A stretch of 48,144 nucleotides of DNA from CAZART01 sp964487555 (GTDB lineage: Bacteria > Bacteroidota > Rhodothermia > Rhodothermales > VXPQ01), in NCBI GenBank assembly GCA_964487555.1, contig CAZART010000026.1, positions 1-48,144 of the forward strand, given 5' to 3'. Positions 16,970-26,353 of the stretch are shown here, piece by piece. The notes below the pieces were generated by a model. The model made no database searches. It had not been told where the DNA came from and saw only the letters and a list, made by a program, of their open reading frames with translations. Position numbers and translations under genes: made by a program. Each line of letters begins with the position of its first letter. The first letter of the stretch is position 1.

Positions 16970-19801
16970 ATGTCGAACTCACTCGCTCTCAATTCTTTCA
17001 TCGTCCTGCTGATCTTCATGCCGGTGCTCGGCCCCTCGTCTCCCGTCCAGGCGCAGACGTCCTCTGCCGTTTCGGGGAGTGTTACGGAGGCCATCACTGG
17101 AACGCCGCTGCCGCATGCTACGGCGGCGTTGATACGGCCGGGGTCCACGACAGTCGTTACCGGCAGCAGCACCGATGCCGATGGTCGATATGTGATTTCC
17201 AATGTCGCCCCTGGCCGATATATACTCAGGGTAAGTTATGTCGGCTACGAAGAGGAGCGCTTCGAGTTTGTGCTTCGTCAGGGAGCGACCCGAACCGTCA
17301 ACTTTGCGCTCGAGCCGACCGCGAAGCTGATGGACCCGGTTATCGTGACGGCGAGTCCGCTGCCGGAGAAAATGCTTGATGCGGCTTCCGCCGTTACCGT
17401 CCTCACGGCCGACGCTATCGAACGAGACGTCGCCACGTCGCCAACGGAAATTCTTCGGAGAGTCCCTGGCGTCGACATGGCCCGCACGGGCATCGACCGG
17501 CGTGAGCTCGTACTGCGCGGGTTCGGCAAGACGTTCACCGGGGCCACTTACGTGATGACGGACTATCGACAGAGCGCCGTCGCCTCGCTTGGCGTGAATG
17601 CTTACAACATGATGCCGATCTCCAGCATCGACCTCGACCGAATCGAGGTCGTGCGGGGGCCGGCCGGCGCCGTGTACGGTCCGGGCGTCGACGAGGGCGC
17701 CATCCATTTCATATCGAAAGATCCATTCCAATATCCGGGAACGACCATTGCGCTCAGTGGCGGCCAGCAATCCCTGGCGCACGCAGAGCTGCGGCATGCC
17801 GGCGTCCTCTCCGGCCGGCTCGGATATAAGGTGAATGCGCAGTATCTCCAGGCTACGGACTGGCCTTTCGATCCGTCGGACCCGCTCGATGACGAGCAGA
17901 TTCAGCGCTATTATCAGGTCATCCCGCGGGACACGGACGTCAGCAAGGTGATCCTCAACGGAACGGCGGTCTATCGGTTCGATCCGAAAACATCGTTGAC
18001 CGGCGTGGCCGGATATGCGTCGGCCAGGTCCCCGTTCCTCTCCGATATTGGCGCCCTCCAATCCGATGGATTCGGCTACCGTTTCGCGCAGCTTCGTCTG
18101 CGGTCCGGCCGCTTCTTCGCTCAGGCCTATCTAAACAAAAATGACGCCGGCGATTCATTCGTCTACGCCGGACCGCAGGTCGCCGGGTCCCTCTCCGGCA
18201 GCACCATCGTCGACCGCTCCAGTCAGATGAACCTGCAGGCCCAGTACGGGCTCGATCTTGGCGGCGGACGTGAGCAAGTGACTATTGGCGTCGATTTCGA
18301 GCGCACAAATCCCGTCACCGGTGGCACGATCAACGGGCGAAACGAAGACGACGACCACATCGCGGAATATGGCGTATATGCGCAGTCGCAAACACGGCTC
18401 TCCGATCGGTGGAATGTTACGGTCGCAGCTCGTCTCGACTACGACAACATATTCGAGCAACTCCAAATTTCGCCTCGCACCGCGCTCGTTTACAAGCCGG
18501 CGGCCGGCCACGCGATCCGTGCTACGTACAACCGTGCTTTTGCATCGCCCGGAACCAACTCGCTCTTTCTCGACATCGTCGCCCGTGAGCCCGACCTGAT
18601 GCTGCCGCTGCGGATCAGGGCGCGGGGAGCGGGGAGCGGCTTCACGTTCGCGCACGATGCGACCTTTGGGAGCTTTGCGGGGTCCAGCTTGATCGCATCG
18701 AGCCTAAACCCGGAAACGCTCGGACAACCGCAACCCACCGGTCTGCCCCTCGGCGCGGTGTATGGCTCGATCTACGCGGAACTGAGCCGTATACCCAATG
18801 CGGATCTCGCAGCGATCCTTGGAATCCCTGAAGGGCACGTAGCGGCTCTCAAAGCACTCTTGTCCCCGGACGGCGGCACGGACGTGCAAGGCTTCACGCG
18901 CGGCAGCCTCGGCCTGCTGAATTTGACCACCGGCGACGTCGAACCCGTAACGGGCGCGTCCGACATTGCGCCCTTGCGGCAGTCGTCCACTCAGACCTTC
19001 GAGCTCGGATACAAGGGCCTCTTCGGTCAACGAGCCCTCTTTTCAGTAGATGCGTACTATACGATTAAAGAGAACTTCGTGCGCGGATTGCAGCTCGAGA
19101 CGCCGTTCGTTTTTGTGCCGGGTCTGCGGGCGGACCTCCTTCCCGCCATCCAGAACGGAATCGAGGGTAATCCGCAGCTCATTGCCGCGCTGGAGTCTTT
19201 AGGCATTCCGCCGGCCGCGGTCGCCGGCCTCATCGTGGATCTGGCGAACCCGCACCTTCCCTCGCCGGACACACCTGTAGCCATGGTGCAGCCGACGGAG
19301 AACAATCCGGGAGCAGGCCTGCCTCCGGAGCTCATGATGACGTATCGCAACTTCGGCCGCGTAGCCTTTTACGGCCTGGAGGCTGCGGTGCAGGTGGCCA
19401 TCGACGAACGAACGTCCGTGTCCGGCTCAGTCTCCTACATGAGCGATGATTTCTTCGACCACGAAGAGCTTGACGAGGAGAATCCCGATCTGTTTGTCTC
19501 GCTCAATGCTTCGACCTTCAAAGCCGGGGCCGGCATCGTCTACAGCGTTCCCGGCGGACCCTCCTTCCAACTGGCGGGACGATACGTGCAGGGCTTTATC
19601 GTGCGATCCGGCCCGTACAACGGCAGGGTGGACGATTATTTCCTGTTGGACGCCGGGATCGGCTACGATTTCGGGCGCCAGGTGCCCGGACTCCGGCTCG
19701 ACGTGACCGTGCAAAATGCCTTGAACCATATGCACCGGGAATTCATCGGTGCTCCGAAGATGGGCAGACTGGGGCTCGCCCGTCTTACCTATTCGTTCTG
19801 A
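16970..19801 (+). CDS. TonB-dependent outer-membrane receptor
   Basis: A 943-residue outer-membrane transporter. A signal peptide (FIVLLIFMPVLG, ending V-Q-A-Q) is followed by a carboxypeptidase-regulatory-like Ig domain (~32-115, with DGRYVISNVAPGRYILRVSY). Next come a TonB-box-like region and plug domain (~130-245, with VLRGFG and IEVVRGPAGAVYGPGVDEGA), then a 22-strand-type barrel ending in LARLTYSF with the C-terminal aromatic residue. The repeated residues Y-D-L-G/F-E-L-G-Y-K-G are typical barrel strands. No SusD-like partner is next to it, so the substrate is not obvious; siderophore, vitamin or oligosaccharide are all possible. The ribosome site ggagg is well placed. Confidence 0.93.
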   Translation: MSNSLALNSFIVLLIFMPVLGPSSPVQAQTSSAVSGSVTEAITGTPLPHATAALIRPGSTTVVTGSSTDADGRYVISNVAPGRYILRVSYVGYEEERFEFVLRQGATRTVNFALEPTAKLMDPVIVTASPLPEKMLDAASAVTVLTADAIERDVATSPTEILRRVPGVDMARTGIDRRELVLRGFGKTFTGATYVMTDYRQSAVASLGVNAYNMMPISSIDLDRIEVVRGPAGAVYGPGVDEGAIHFISKDPFQYPGTTIALSGGQQSLAHAELRHAGVLSGRLGYKVNAQYLQATDWPFDPSDPLDDEQIQRYYQVIPRDTDVSKVILNGTAVYRFDPKTSLTGVAGYASARSPFLSDIGALQSDGFGYRFAQLRLRSGRFFAQAYLNKNDAGDSFVYAGPQVAGSLSGSTIVDRSSQMNLQAQYGLDLGGGREQVTIGVDFERTNPVTGGTINGRNEDDDHIAEYGVYAQSQTRLSDRWNVTVAARLDYDNIFEQLQISPRTALVYKPAAGHAIRATYNRAFASPGTNSLFLDIVAREPDLMLPLRIRARGAGSGFTFAHDATFGSFAGSSLIASSLNPETLGQPQPTGLPLGAVYGSIYAELSRIPNADLAAILGIPEGHVAALKALLSPDGGTDVQGFTRGSLGLLNLTTGDVEPVTGASDIAPLRQSSTQTFELGYKGLFGQRALFSVDAYYTIKENFVRGLQLETPFVFVPGLRADLLPAIQNGIEGNPQLIAALESLGIPPAAVAGLIVDLANPHLPSPDTPVAMVQPTENNPGAGLPPELMMTYRNFGRVAFYGLEAAVQVAIDERTSVSGSVSYMSDDFFDHEELDEENPDLFVSLNASTFKAGAGIVYSVPGGPSFQLAGRYVQGFIVRSGPYNGRVDDYFLLDAGIGYDFGRQVPGLRLDVTVQNALNHMHREFIGAPKMGRLGLARLTYSF

Positions 19802-19954
19802 TGGTTTCGGAAGCGGCTGCCACGGTCCAAAGCAGGCGCTCTCTATCGGCCCTCGCACTCGATCACCGCGTCAAGTCCGGCGAGGGACCGGACCGTACGC
19901 ACCTTCTTCGGCGCTTCAAGCGGCCTCATCTTATCGGAAGCCGTCGTACCGCCA

Positions 19955-21118
19955 TTACTGTTTCGCGAACGGCTTCACGCGCAGGCCCTTGTACTCGATC
20001 ACGCCCAGGCTATGGTTCTGAATGGCGATCGCGCCGCTGTCAGGCAGCACGAGATCGTGGGCTTCCGCGACGTTCGTTCCGTTGATGAGGACCCGCGAGT
20101 AGGCGCCGTCTGAGATGAGCTGCATGAGGCACCATTCGCCGCTTCGGCAGCCGCCGTCGGCGGCGGGTACGATGCCGTAGATGCTGCCGGTCGGATTGGT
20201 GGCGGTCGGGACGTTGTAGATCTGGATTTCGTAGTGGCTCGGCCGGTCGGGCCCGCGGTCCATCAGCCTGTAGAAGATCCCGCCGTTTGCGTGCGGCGTA
20301 GTGCGAAAGTAGGTTCGAAATTCGAATCCGGCGAACGTCCGGACGGTACGCAGGACGCCGTCACCACCACCGGTCACGATCTTTCCGTCGGCTACAGACC
20401 ATTCCGCTTCCCCTTCGGCTTCCCATCCGTCGAGATCTCTGCCGTTGAACAGCGTGCTCCACTCCCGCTCCTTTGGAGGCAGCTCCCGGATGCGGACGTT
20501 CCGAAATCGGAACCGCGTGCCGATGTCCTCGAATCCGATGTACCCATTCCGAAGCCGCCGGCGCAGGGCATCCGACCTCGCCATGTGCACGTCCTGGATG
20601 ATCACGTCATTGAGCGTGACCCGCAGCCGCGGCCAGTCCACGTGGATGCGGAGCCGGTTCCACGCCTCGCCGTCCTCTTTCGAAGCCATGGTAATCGGCG
20701 CCCGCACGTCGTAGATCGCACCGGTCGAGCGCGCACCTTCCTCCGTTCGGTCGTGGCGCAGGTGGATCTTGATGCCGCTCTTCTCCGGATCCCCGTGCAT
20801 CGGCGCATGAATGTAAATGCCTCCCTCCGCCCATCCCACCGCCTGATAATCGAGCTCGAGCACGAAATTCTCGTACTGCTTCTCGCTCCGCAGCCAGTTC
20901 GGATAGTTGCGGGGATGCTCGAGGAAGAGCGTGCCGTCCTCGACCGTGAAGGCGCCAGGCTCACCCATCTCGACCCAGCCGTCCATATCGTCGCCGCTGA
21001 GAAGCTGGACAAATTCATCTCCGGGCTGAGCGGCGACAGGAACGGCGCTTTGCGAGAGGCTCGTGAGAGCTATGAGAAGGGCGAGGCTGAAACGCGTAAC
21101 CGTGTACCTGGAAGGCAT
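19955..21118 (-). CDS. Secreted protein with two DUF1080 domains
   Basis: A 387-residue exported protein with two tandem DUF1080 (3-keto-disaccharide-hydrolase-like) concanavalin-fold domains. The first (~35-210) opens FVQLLSGDDMDGWVEMGE; the second (~220-385) opens STLFNGRDLDGWEAEGEAEW. Both carry the family's D-G-W start and G-G-I-Y/F middle. The ATG at 21116-21118 gives the signal peptide FSLALLIALTSLSQS ending V-A-A-Q; the upstream GTG extension is not needed. Some members of this family hydrolyse 3-keto-glycosides made by Gfo/Idh/MocA oxidoreductases. It converges on the TonB receptor gene, 150 bp away, and is transcribed alone. Confidence 0.85.
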   Translation of the reverse strand: MPSRYTVTRFSLALLIALTSLSQSAVPVAAQPGDEFVQLLSGDDMDGWVEMGEPGAFTVEDGTLFLEHPRNYPNWLRSEKQYENFVLELDYQAVGWAEGGIYIHAPMHGDPEKSGIKIHLRHDRTEEGARSTGAIYDVRAPITMASKEDGEAWNRLRIHVDWPRLRVTLNDVIIQDVHMARSDALRRRLRNGYIGFEDIGTRFRFRNVRIRELPPKEREWSTLFNGRDLDGWEAEGEAEWSVADGKIVTGGGDGVLRTVRTFAGFEFRTYFRTTPHANGGIFYRLMDRGPDRPSHYEIQIYNVPTATNPTGSIYGIVPAADGGCRSGEWCLMQLISDGAYSRVLINGTNVAEAHDLVLPDSGAIAIQNHSLGVIEYKGLRVKPFAKQ

Positions 21119-21540
21119 CGAGATTCGTGACGAAGGCTGGATCGAGACCCGAAATGTAATGGATGGTTTTCCCACGCATATTGAACCGTCGTGCCGATTG
21201 TGCCGTGCACATCCACCAGACCGTGCTCATGGCTCAGAGTTGCTGCAAAGCTACGTTCTCAACGCGTCGCGGGCAAGGTACGGCTCGAAGGACCGGTGGA
21301 GGTTTGAGGTGAATGCCAATAGGGGTACGGCGAAGGCGACGAGTCCTTCGCCGGAGTTATACAGGCCGCCCGAACCATTGAGGTGGTGCCGTGCGTGTGA
21401 GTACTCCGCCTGCTTTGCGAGTGACTGCGTGCGATGTGGCCGCTTGTTTTCGCGACGCTGTGGCGGTTTCGGGCACAGTCTTTCGCGTGCATCCGACCGC
21501 CGGCGAAGATCATATGTGTACTCCTCAAGAACCTGTTTAG
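21119..21540. other. Divergent intergenic region
   Basis: About 420 bp between the two-DUF1080 gene (minus) and the unknown secreted protein (plus). It must contain two promoters. Several frames are open but none has a protein-like product, and no clear promoter box or hairpin stood out. Confidence 0.4.
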
Positions 21541-22614
21541 ATGCTGATGCTTGAAGCACTCATTTCCTTGCGCAACCTCCCCTCGGCTGCGAGCACATGC
21601 TATTCGGCAACGCTCGCCTCTCTGGTGATGACCTTGCTTCTTGGCCCGCTTTCGGCCTACGGCCAGAATATGCCGGACGCCGCGTGCGATCTGGTGGATG
21701 CCGACAGGCTGAGGGCGCCGCTGCCGGAGCGATTCTTCGGCTACGAAGTGGCGGATGCCTCGGTCGCACCGCCTATTGGCGACGACGCGCCCGAGAGCAT
21801 CACCTTGAACGTCCTCTACGAGACGGAGGATGGTGAGGCGATTTTTATCAGTGTGTCCCATTTCTGTCCCGGTCGCCGCGAAGCCGAAACGGAGGCGCAC
21901 TGGAGGTCGATGGTTGACCTCGGACGGGCCTCGGCGACGTCGTATCGCGGCCATACGGCCTATATCCAGGTCGATCCTCCGGCGGGGGCGGTTCACGTGG
22001 GGGAGGATTTTGAGGTGGCATCGCACGCGGCTTCCGCGGGCGTAGCCTGGGATGATGTTGAGGAGGCTATTGAAGTCGTGCGGATGGACGAACTTGAGGC
22101 GCTCGCCGCATCCGCTCAGGACGAGACCGCGGATGTTGCAGCCCGCGAAACGCCGAAAGGGACCGGTGCGCCTGCAGCAGAGGACCGGAGCGTGCCGGAG
22201 CACCGACCGCGGCAGCCTGCCGCCGCTGATCGAACCGCGCCTTCAGAGGCAGGACGCAATTGCTCATTTAATGAGGAATTAAGGAGTCGGCTGCCGGACG
22301 AGCTGGGTGGAGGAGAGATCGAGCTGTGGCCGTGGGCCCACCCGTTGTCGAACGAGCAGGTGGCCGATGCGGAGATAACGGAGAACCGGATCGCTTTTCC
22401 GAAGGAGGGAAATCCGTGGCTGGAGTGCATCAACCGGAACGACATCCTGTGGTCTCCACTCGCCACGGACCCGAATCGGCAATTTCTCCTTCGCGTTCTT
22501 GAGGTCACCCCATCGAGCGACCAGATTGTCTTTCAAACCCGCAGTGCCGGACTCGACGAGCTATTTCAGCATGCCCGCATCCGCGTGGAGGAAGATGACT
22601 CGAAGCGGCCCTAG
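21541..22614 (+). CDS. Exported protein of unknown function
   Basis: A 357-residue protein with a signal peptide (LASLVMTLLLGPLSAYG, cleavage before Q-N). The mature N-terminal half (~45-190) contains LERFFGYEVADA-like beta segments and C-H/C-P pairs. A Pro/Ala/Glu-rich linker spans ~195-235. The C-terminal half (~238-345) begins NCSFNEELRSRLPDEL and has a Trp/Pro-rich stretch ELWPWAHPLSNEQ and two cysteines that could pair. I do not recognise a family. The stop codon overlaps the start of the serine hydrolase gene by 20 bp, suggesting co-transcription. Start: two nearby ATGs (21541 and 21547); the first is used here. Confidence 0.7.
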   Translation: MLMLEALISLRNLPSAASTCYSATLASLVMTLLLGPLSAYGQNMPDAACDLVDADRLRAPLPERFFGYEVADASVAPPIGDDAPESITLNVLYETEDGEAIFISVSHFCPGRREAETEAHWRSMVDLGRASATSYRGHTAYIQVDPPAGAVHVGEDFEVASHAASAGVAWDDVEEAIEVVRMDELEALAASAQDETADVAARETPKGTGAPAAEDRSVPEHRPRQPAAADRTAPSEAGRNCSFNEELRSRLPDELGGGEIELWPWAHPLSNEQVADAEITENRIAFPKEGNPWLECINRNDILWSPLATDPNRQFLLRVLEVTPSSDQIVFQTRSAGLDELFQHARIRVEEDDSKRP

Positions 22615-23551
22615 GAGCAGTCTCGACGGGACCTGTTCGATAAAACGGCTTCTAACCTCACTCCTGTTGAGTTTGGGATTTCAAGGCATGATTGCCGGTT
22701 CGGCTGCGGCTCAGTCGACCGATCGGCAGCAAGCCGTAGAAAATGGGCTCCTCCCGGCCGTCCTTATCGAGGGCAACGAGACGCCGCGCTACAACATCTT
22801 CGAGCGCATGCAGCGCTACGACGTGCCCGGCATTTCGATCGCGGTCATCAACGACGGCCGGTTCGAATGGGCCGAAGGATACGGCGTTAAGCGGGCCGGC
22901 GGTACCGACTCGGTCCACACGTCCACGCACTTTCAGGCCGCATCCATCAGCAAACCCGTCGCTGCCGCCGGTGCGCTTCGTCTCGTACAGGAAGGCCGTC
23001 TTCTGCTCGACCAGGACGTCAACGAGCTCCTCCGAACGTGGGCCGTCCCTACGAATGGGTTCACTGCCGAGCAGCGGGTGACGCTCCGGCGACTTCTCTC
23101 CCACACCGCCGGCGCGACCGTCCACGGATTTCCGGGGTACGCGCGCGATGAGGAGATTCCATCGGCGGTGGACGTCCTCGATGGCCGAGGCAATACCGCG
23201 GAGGTGGTCTTCGACACGATTCCGGGTTCGATCTGGCGGTATTCGGGCGGCGGCTATACGATTGCGCAGCTGCTCGTCTCCGACGTGGCCCGGATGCCGT
23301 TTGCCGAATATATGCGCGAGGCCGTACTGCTGCCGCTCGGGATGTACGAGAGCACCTTTGAACAACCGCTCCCGAGCGGCTTCGCCGACGACGCGGAACG
23401 AACAGGGAATGATGGCCCACTTCGACGTCGTTCGATGATGCCAGCCGGTCCCGCGGGGTGTGCCTCCGATTTCCGCCGGCAGGAGCGTGATCACGCTTCA
23501 ATCGGTCGAACGCGAATGTTCCGGAAGCGGACCTTCTTCCCTGCTTCGTAG
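22595..23551 (+). pseudogene. Serine hydrolase (beta-lactamase family), C-terminus lost
   Basis: The product is a 318-residue class C beta-lactamase-like hydrolase, but the fold is cut short. After a signal peptide (RLLTSLLLSLGFQGMIAG, ending A-A-A-Q) it keeps YDVPGISIAVINDG, the nucleophile motif ASISKP (S-x-x-K), LRRLLSHTAG and the tyrosine motif WRYSGGGY. Homology stops near EQPLPSGFADDAE (~nt 23400), where relatives continue for roughly 150-200 residues, including the third active-site motif and the final helix. The remaining ~50 residues are out-of-family and run antisense over the DUF1080 lipoprotein gene (60-bp overlap). A deletion fusing the gene to its convergent neighbour explains this best. 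GGAGG precedes the ATG by three bases. Confidence 0.75.
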
Positions 23552-24180
23552 GATTCGCCCGGGTGAACCTGCAGACCGATCGTCCCGCGCCGCGGCACGC
23601 CGCTGGTCGTCTCCCTGGTGTGCTGGAAATCGGTCACCAGCACGCCGTTGAGCCAGAAGCGAATCCGGCTCGGCTCTCCTTCTATGCGCACCCGGACGTC
23701 GTTCCAGGCATCTGCGCGGAAATGCTCGACGCCGTCCGGATTGGAGTGGACGCCGCCCTGGGTCCAGGGAAGATAGATGGCGCCAAGGTCGCCGCCCTCC
23801 CGGTAGTCGAGCGTCACCTGGTGGCTCTTCCCATCCTCGCCCACGCGCAGAAAGATGCCGCTGTCTACGGGGTAGTCGAGCTTCGTTTCTAGCGCCAGCT
23901 CGAAGTCGCCGTACTCCGCCGTGGTGACGAGAAATCCGCCATGACCGGGTGGATCCTGATCCCCCACGATAGCCCCGTCGACGACCTCCCATTTGCCGCC
24001 CACCTGATCCTCCGGAAGTCCCGTGTGACGCGTCCATCCGTCCAGCGTCTCCCCGTCGAAAAGCGAGATGAAGGATGCGTCTTCGCTCGTGGCGACCTCT
24101 TCGGAGCGCGGCGCGCAGGAGCCCATGAGAAGGGCGAGCATCACGATGGCCGCAGCACGCGGCAAGGCTAAGATTGTCAT
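23491..24180 (-). CDS. DUF1080 lipoprotein
   Basis: A 229-residue single-domain DUF1080 (3-keto-disaccharide-hydrolase-like) protein anchored as a lipoprotein. The ATG at 24178-24180 gives ALPRAAAIVMLALL and the lipobox L-M-G-S-C (Cys22); the TTG at 24213 only extends the frame. The domain starts FISLFDGETLDGWTRHTG and includes VDSGIFLRV, GAIYLPWTQGGVHSN and FRNIRVRPIE. It lies 29 bp after the Tat-exported Gfo/Idh/MocA gene, so the pair likely works on the same substrate: oxidation of a glycoside to the 3-keto form and then cleavage (family knowledge plus inference). Its 3' end overlaps the truncated serine hydrolase on the other strand. Confidence 0.88.
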   Translation of the reverse strand: MTILALPRAAAIVMLALLMGSCAPRSEEVATSEDASFISLFDGETLDGWTRHTGLPEDQVGGKWEVVDGAIVGDQDPPGHGGFLVTTAEYGDFELALETKLDYPVDSGIFLRVGEDGKSHQVTLDYREGGDLGAIYLPWTQGGVHSNPDGVEHFRADAWNDVRVRIEGEPSRIRFWLNGVLVTDFQHTRETTSGVPRRGTIGLQVHPGESYEAGKKVRFRNIRVRPIEA

Positions 24181-24209
24181 TTGGGTCTCTGTGGTGTGGA
24201 AATAGAGGT

Positions 24210-25550
24210 TCAAAGAGTCCAGGGATGCCGCGCAGCTCGGCGCAGCAGGCGGCTCGCCTCCGGATTCCGGATGATCTCTTCACGAGCATCGTCCCAGTGG
24301 AGGGTCGACTCGGTTCGGTAGGCGATATTGGCAAGAAGGCCGGTTTTCGAGAGCCGATGACCATACTCGATATTGCAGGTCGTATCCTGACGGCGCGCCT
24401 TGACGGCGTCAATGAACTCGCGCAGGTGGCCCGGAGAGTTCGGGATGTGCATCCCGGGATCGGGGAAGTCCGGCGCCGGTCGCCCGTCGACGAAGATTTC
24501 GTGGCGGGTGTAGTTGGTGACGAGCGTCGCGTTTTCGCCGATGAACGCCGCCCCGATGTGACCCATGTGCTCATAGCCCGGCATCGGCTTCGGATGCAGC
24601 GTGTAGGTCATCAGCAGATCCGAGAACTCGAATGCGGCATGTACCGTATCGGGCGTCTCCGTGCCGTCGTCGACGTAGTACCGCCCACCCGTAGCTGAAA
24701 TGCTCTTCGGCGCTTGCAGATCGAGCGCCCAGAATGCCACGTCGGCGATGTGGCACCAGAAGTCGATGAACGTGCCGCCGGAATAATCCCAGAAGTGGCG
24801 AAACGTCCCGTGTGCGCGAAGAGGGTTATACGGCCGGTCGGGAGCCGGGCCGAGCCAGAAATCGTAGTCGAGCTCCGTGGGCGGGTCCTGGTTCGGGGGA
24901 TTTCCGCGGTCCTCGGTGCTCGACGTCTTCCACAGGTCGATGCGGGTGATCCGGCCGAGCTGGCCGCTTTTGATCCGTTCCACGACGCGCCGATAATTGT
25001 GCTCGTCATTGTGGATGTGATTGCCCATCTGCGTAACGCGTTCATACCTCGTAGCGGCCTCGACCATCGCGCGCCCCTCCGCCACGCTGTAACTCAGCGG
25101 CTTCTCGACAAAGACGTCCTTTCCGGCCTCGCAGGCTCGCACCGTCGGGATGGCATGCCAGTGGTCCGGAGTGACGACTGCGACGGCATCGAGATCCGCC
25201 CTCTCCAGCACGCGGCGGAAATCGCGAAACGTCGGCACCGACCGGCCCCTCCGTTCCTGCACGATGGCCGCCGCCTCAGCGACGTGCCTGTCGTCTACGT
25301 CGCACACGGCGCCGATCTCCACATCCTCGTGATCGAGAAACCCGCGCAGCCGATTCTTGCCCATGCCGCCCACACCGATCATCCCCACAACAATCCGGTC
25401 GCTCGCGCTTACGCCGCGGCCCGCGGCCGCGGTTGCGCCGGGCTCGCGGCTCGCCAGTGAACGGCAGCCGGAGAAGGCAAGTCCGGCCAGCGCCGCCCCG
25501 GTAGTCTTGACGAAGGCTCGTCGGCTCTGTCGATAATTTTGTTCGGACAT
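24210..25550 (-). CDS. Tat-exported Gfo/Idh/MocA oxidoreductase
   Basis: A 446-residue NAD(P)-dependent oxidoreductase. The ATG at 25548-25550 begins a Tat signal: SRRAFVKTTGAALAGLAFSG with the twin arginines, followed by a cysteine suggestive of lipidation. The Rossmann motif is VVGMIGVGGMGKNRLRG (~57-73). AVVTPDHWHAIPTV and DVFVEKPLSYSVAEG (E-K-P) follow, then the C-terminal domain with YDFWLGPAPDRPYNP and FIDFWCHIADVAFW. This matches the exported oxidoreductases found with DUF1080 proteins, and its next gene is such a protein. It probably acts on a sugar or glycoside in the periplasm. Confidence 0.9.
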   Translation of the reverse strand: MSEQNYRQSRRAFVKTTGAALAGLAFSGCRSLASREPGATAAAGRGVSASDRIVVGMIGVGGMGKNRLRGFLDHEDVEIGAVCDVDDRHVAEAAAIVQERRGRSVPTFRDFRRVLERADLDAVAVVTPDHWHAIPTVRACEAGKDVFVEKPLSYSVAEGRAMVEAATRYERVTQMGNHIHNDEHNYRRVVERIKSGQLGRITRIDLWKTSSTEDRGNPPNQDPPTELDYDFWLGPAPDRPYNPLRAHGTFRHFWDYSGGTFIDFWCHIADVAFWALDLQAPKSISATGGRYYVDDGTETPDTVHAAFEFSDLLMTYTLHPKPMPGYEHMGHIGAAFIGENATLVTNYTRHEIFVDGRPAPDFPDPGMHIPNSPGHLREFIDAVKARRQDTTCNIEYGHRLSKTGLLANIAYRTESTLHWDDAREEIIRNPEASRLLRRAARHPWTL

Positions 25551-25639
25551 TTCGGGCAGGTTTGCTCGATCGATCTGACGGGATGGCGCGATTTGCGGGA
25601 AAAGGTAGGGGAAGCCGGCGATGTGGGCAAGGCGGCAGC

Positions 25640-25764
25640 GCGCCATCGCTCGCTTCACGAGCGTCCCTAGTATCTGCCGCGACGATATCTGAAGAGACGA
25701 CGAGCGTCTCGACGGTCTCGGGATCGTTGTCGGTGTCGCCCAGCGACGTTAGCAGACGGCCGAA
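25640..25764 (-). pseudogene. Remnant of a second FG-GAP gene
   Basis: Positions 25653-25764 are ~93% identical (about 104 of 112 bases by eye) to 35895-36006 inside the intact FG-GAP gene; weaker similarity reaches ~25640. On the minus strand it reads FGRLLTSLGDTDNDPE then SSDIVAADTRDAREASDGAL, against SSDIVAAGTGNDREDSNGAL in the intact copy. Further upstream the frame is broken (a TGA and a shift near 25780-25795), although E-G-F-D-like residues can still be seen. Neither end of a gene is present, so this is a fragment. It lies downstream of the TPR remnant on the same strand, the order seen in the intact operon. Confidence 0.75.
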
Positions 25765-25879
25765 TTGATATTTCTCAGATGATTCGCATCAAAAGCCTTC
25801 CTTGAATGGATGGACGGTCGCGACGATGCTCAGCTGCGATCCAATATAACGGATGGCATTTCACTCGTGCCGAACCGTC

Positions 25880-26245
25880 CTATTCGGCCGGGGCGGCGAG
25901 GAGTTCATGATATTCGGCAGCCTTTCCGTGATCGTTCACTGCTTCATAGAACGCTGCGAGGCGCCGGAGGGCGGCGCCGGTCGGACCCTTACCATCACGA
26001 GCCGTCACGTAACCCTCGACCAGAAGGGACTCCGCTTCGTCGTAGCGTCGCTGGTGCATCAGGCATTCCCCGAGGACGCTCTTGGAAATGCCGGTCCACC
26101 ATGAATCCTCCCTGAGCGTGGCGACCTGTATTCGGAGGACGTCACGCAATATCGCCTCGGCACGTACGTACTCCCCCATTTGGAGATACGTGGCGCCGAT
26201 CCCGCTAAGGGGTAGGTGCAACTTTCGAGGACGACGCCTTGGCAT
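25880..26245 (-). pseudogene. C-terminal fragment of TPR (kinase-type) protein
   Basis: A 121-residue frame that matches only the C-terminal TPR end of the Ser/Thr kinase-TPR proteins common in this lineage: GATYLQMGEYVRAEAILRDV, then LGECLMHQRRYDEAESLL and ALRRLAAFYEAVNDHGKAAE. It lacks any kinase domain, and the sequence upstream (26246-26353) does not continue the repeats in any frame. It is therefore a severed 3' end, although it could still be translated as a small TPR protein. The stop is TAG at 25880-25882. Confidence 0.6.
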
Positions 26246-26353
26246 CCGGAGCAGCGTAGCAGAATCGTGTATTCACCCGATTGAGCTGAGGGGGATTCCG
26301 GAGGTATCCTCCAGTCGACTCCTCAACTGTTCATTCGACCTGCGTGGAAACCA

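Noticed and set aside
16979..18061. 360-codon minus-strand frame inside the TonB receptor
   Set aside because: The opposite strand encodes an unmistakable receptor plug; the antisense product is Arg/His-rich with no family features.
20234..21130. 298-codon plus-strand frame
   Set aside because: It is antisense to both DUF1080 domains and shows no recognisable domain.
23498..24574. 358-codon minus-strand frame
   Set aside because: It overlaps two real genes in another frame of the same strand and is extremely Arg/Ser-rich.
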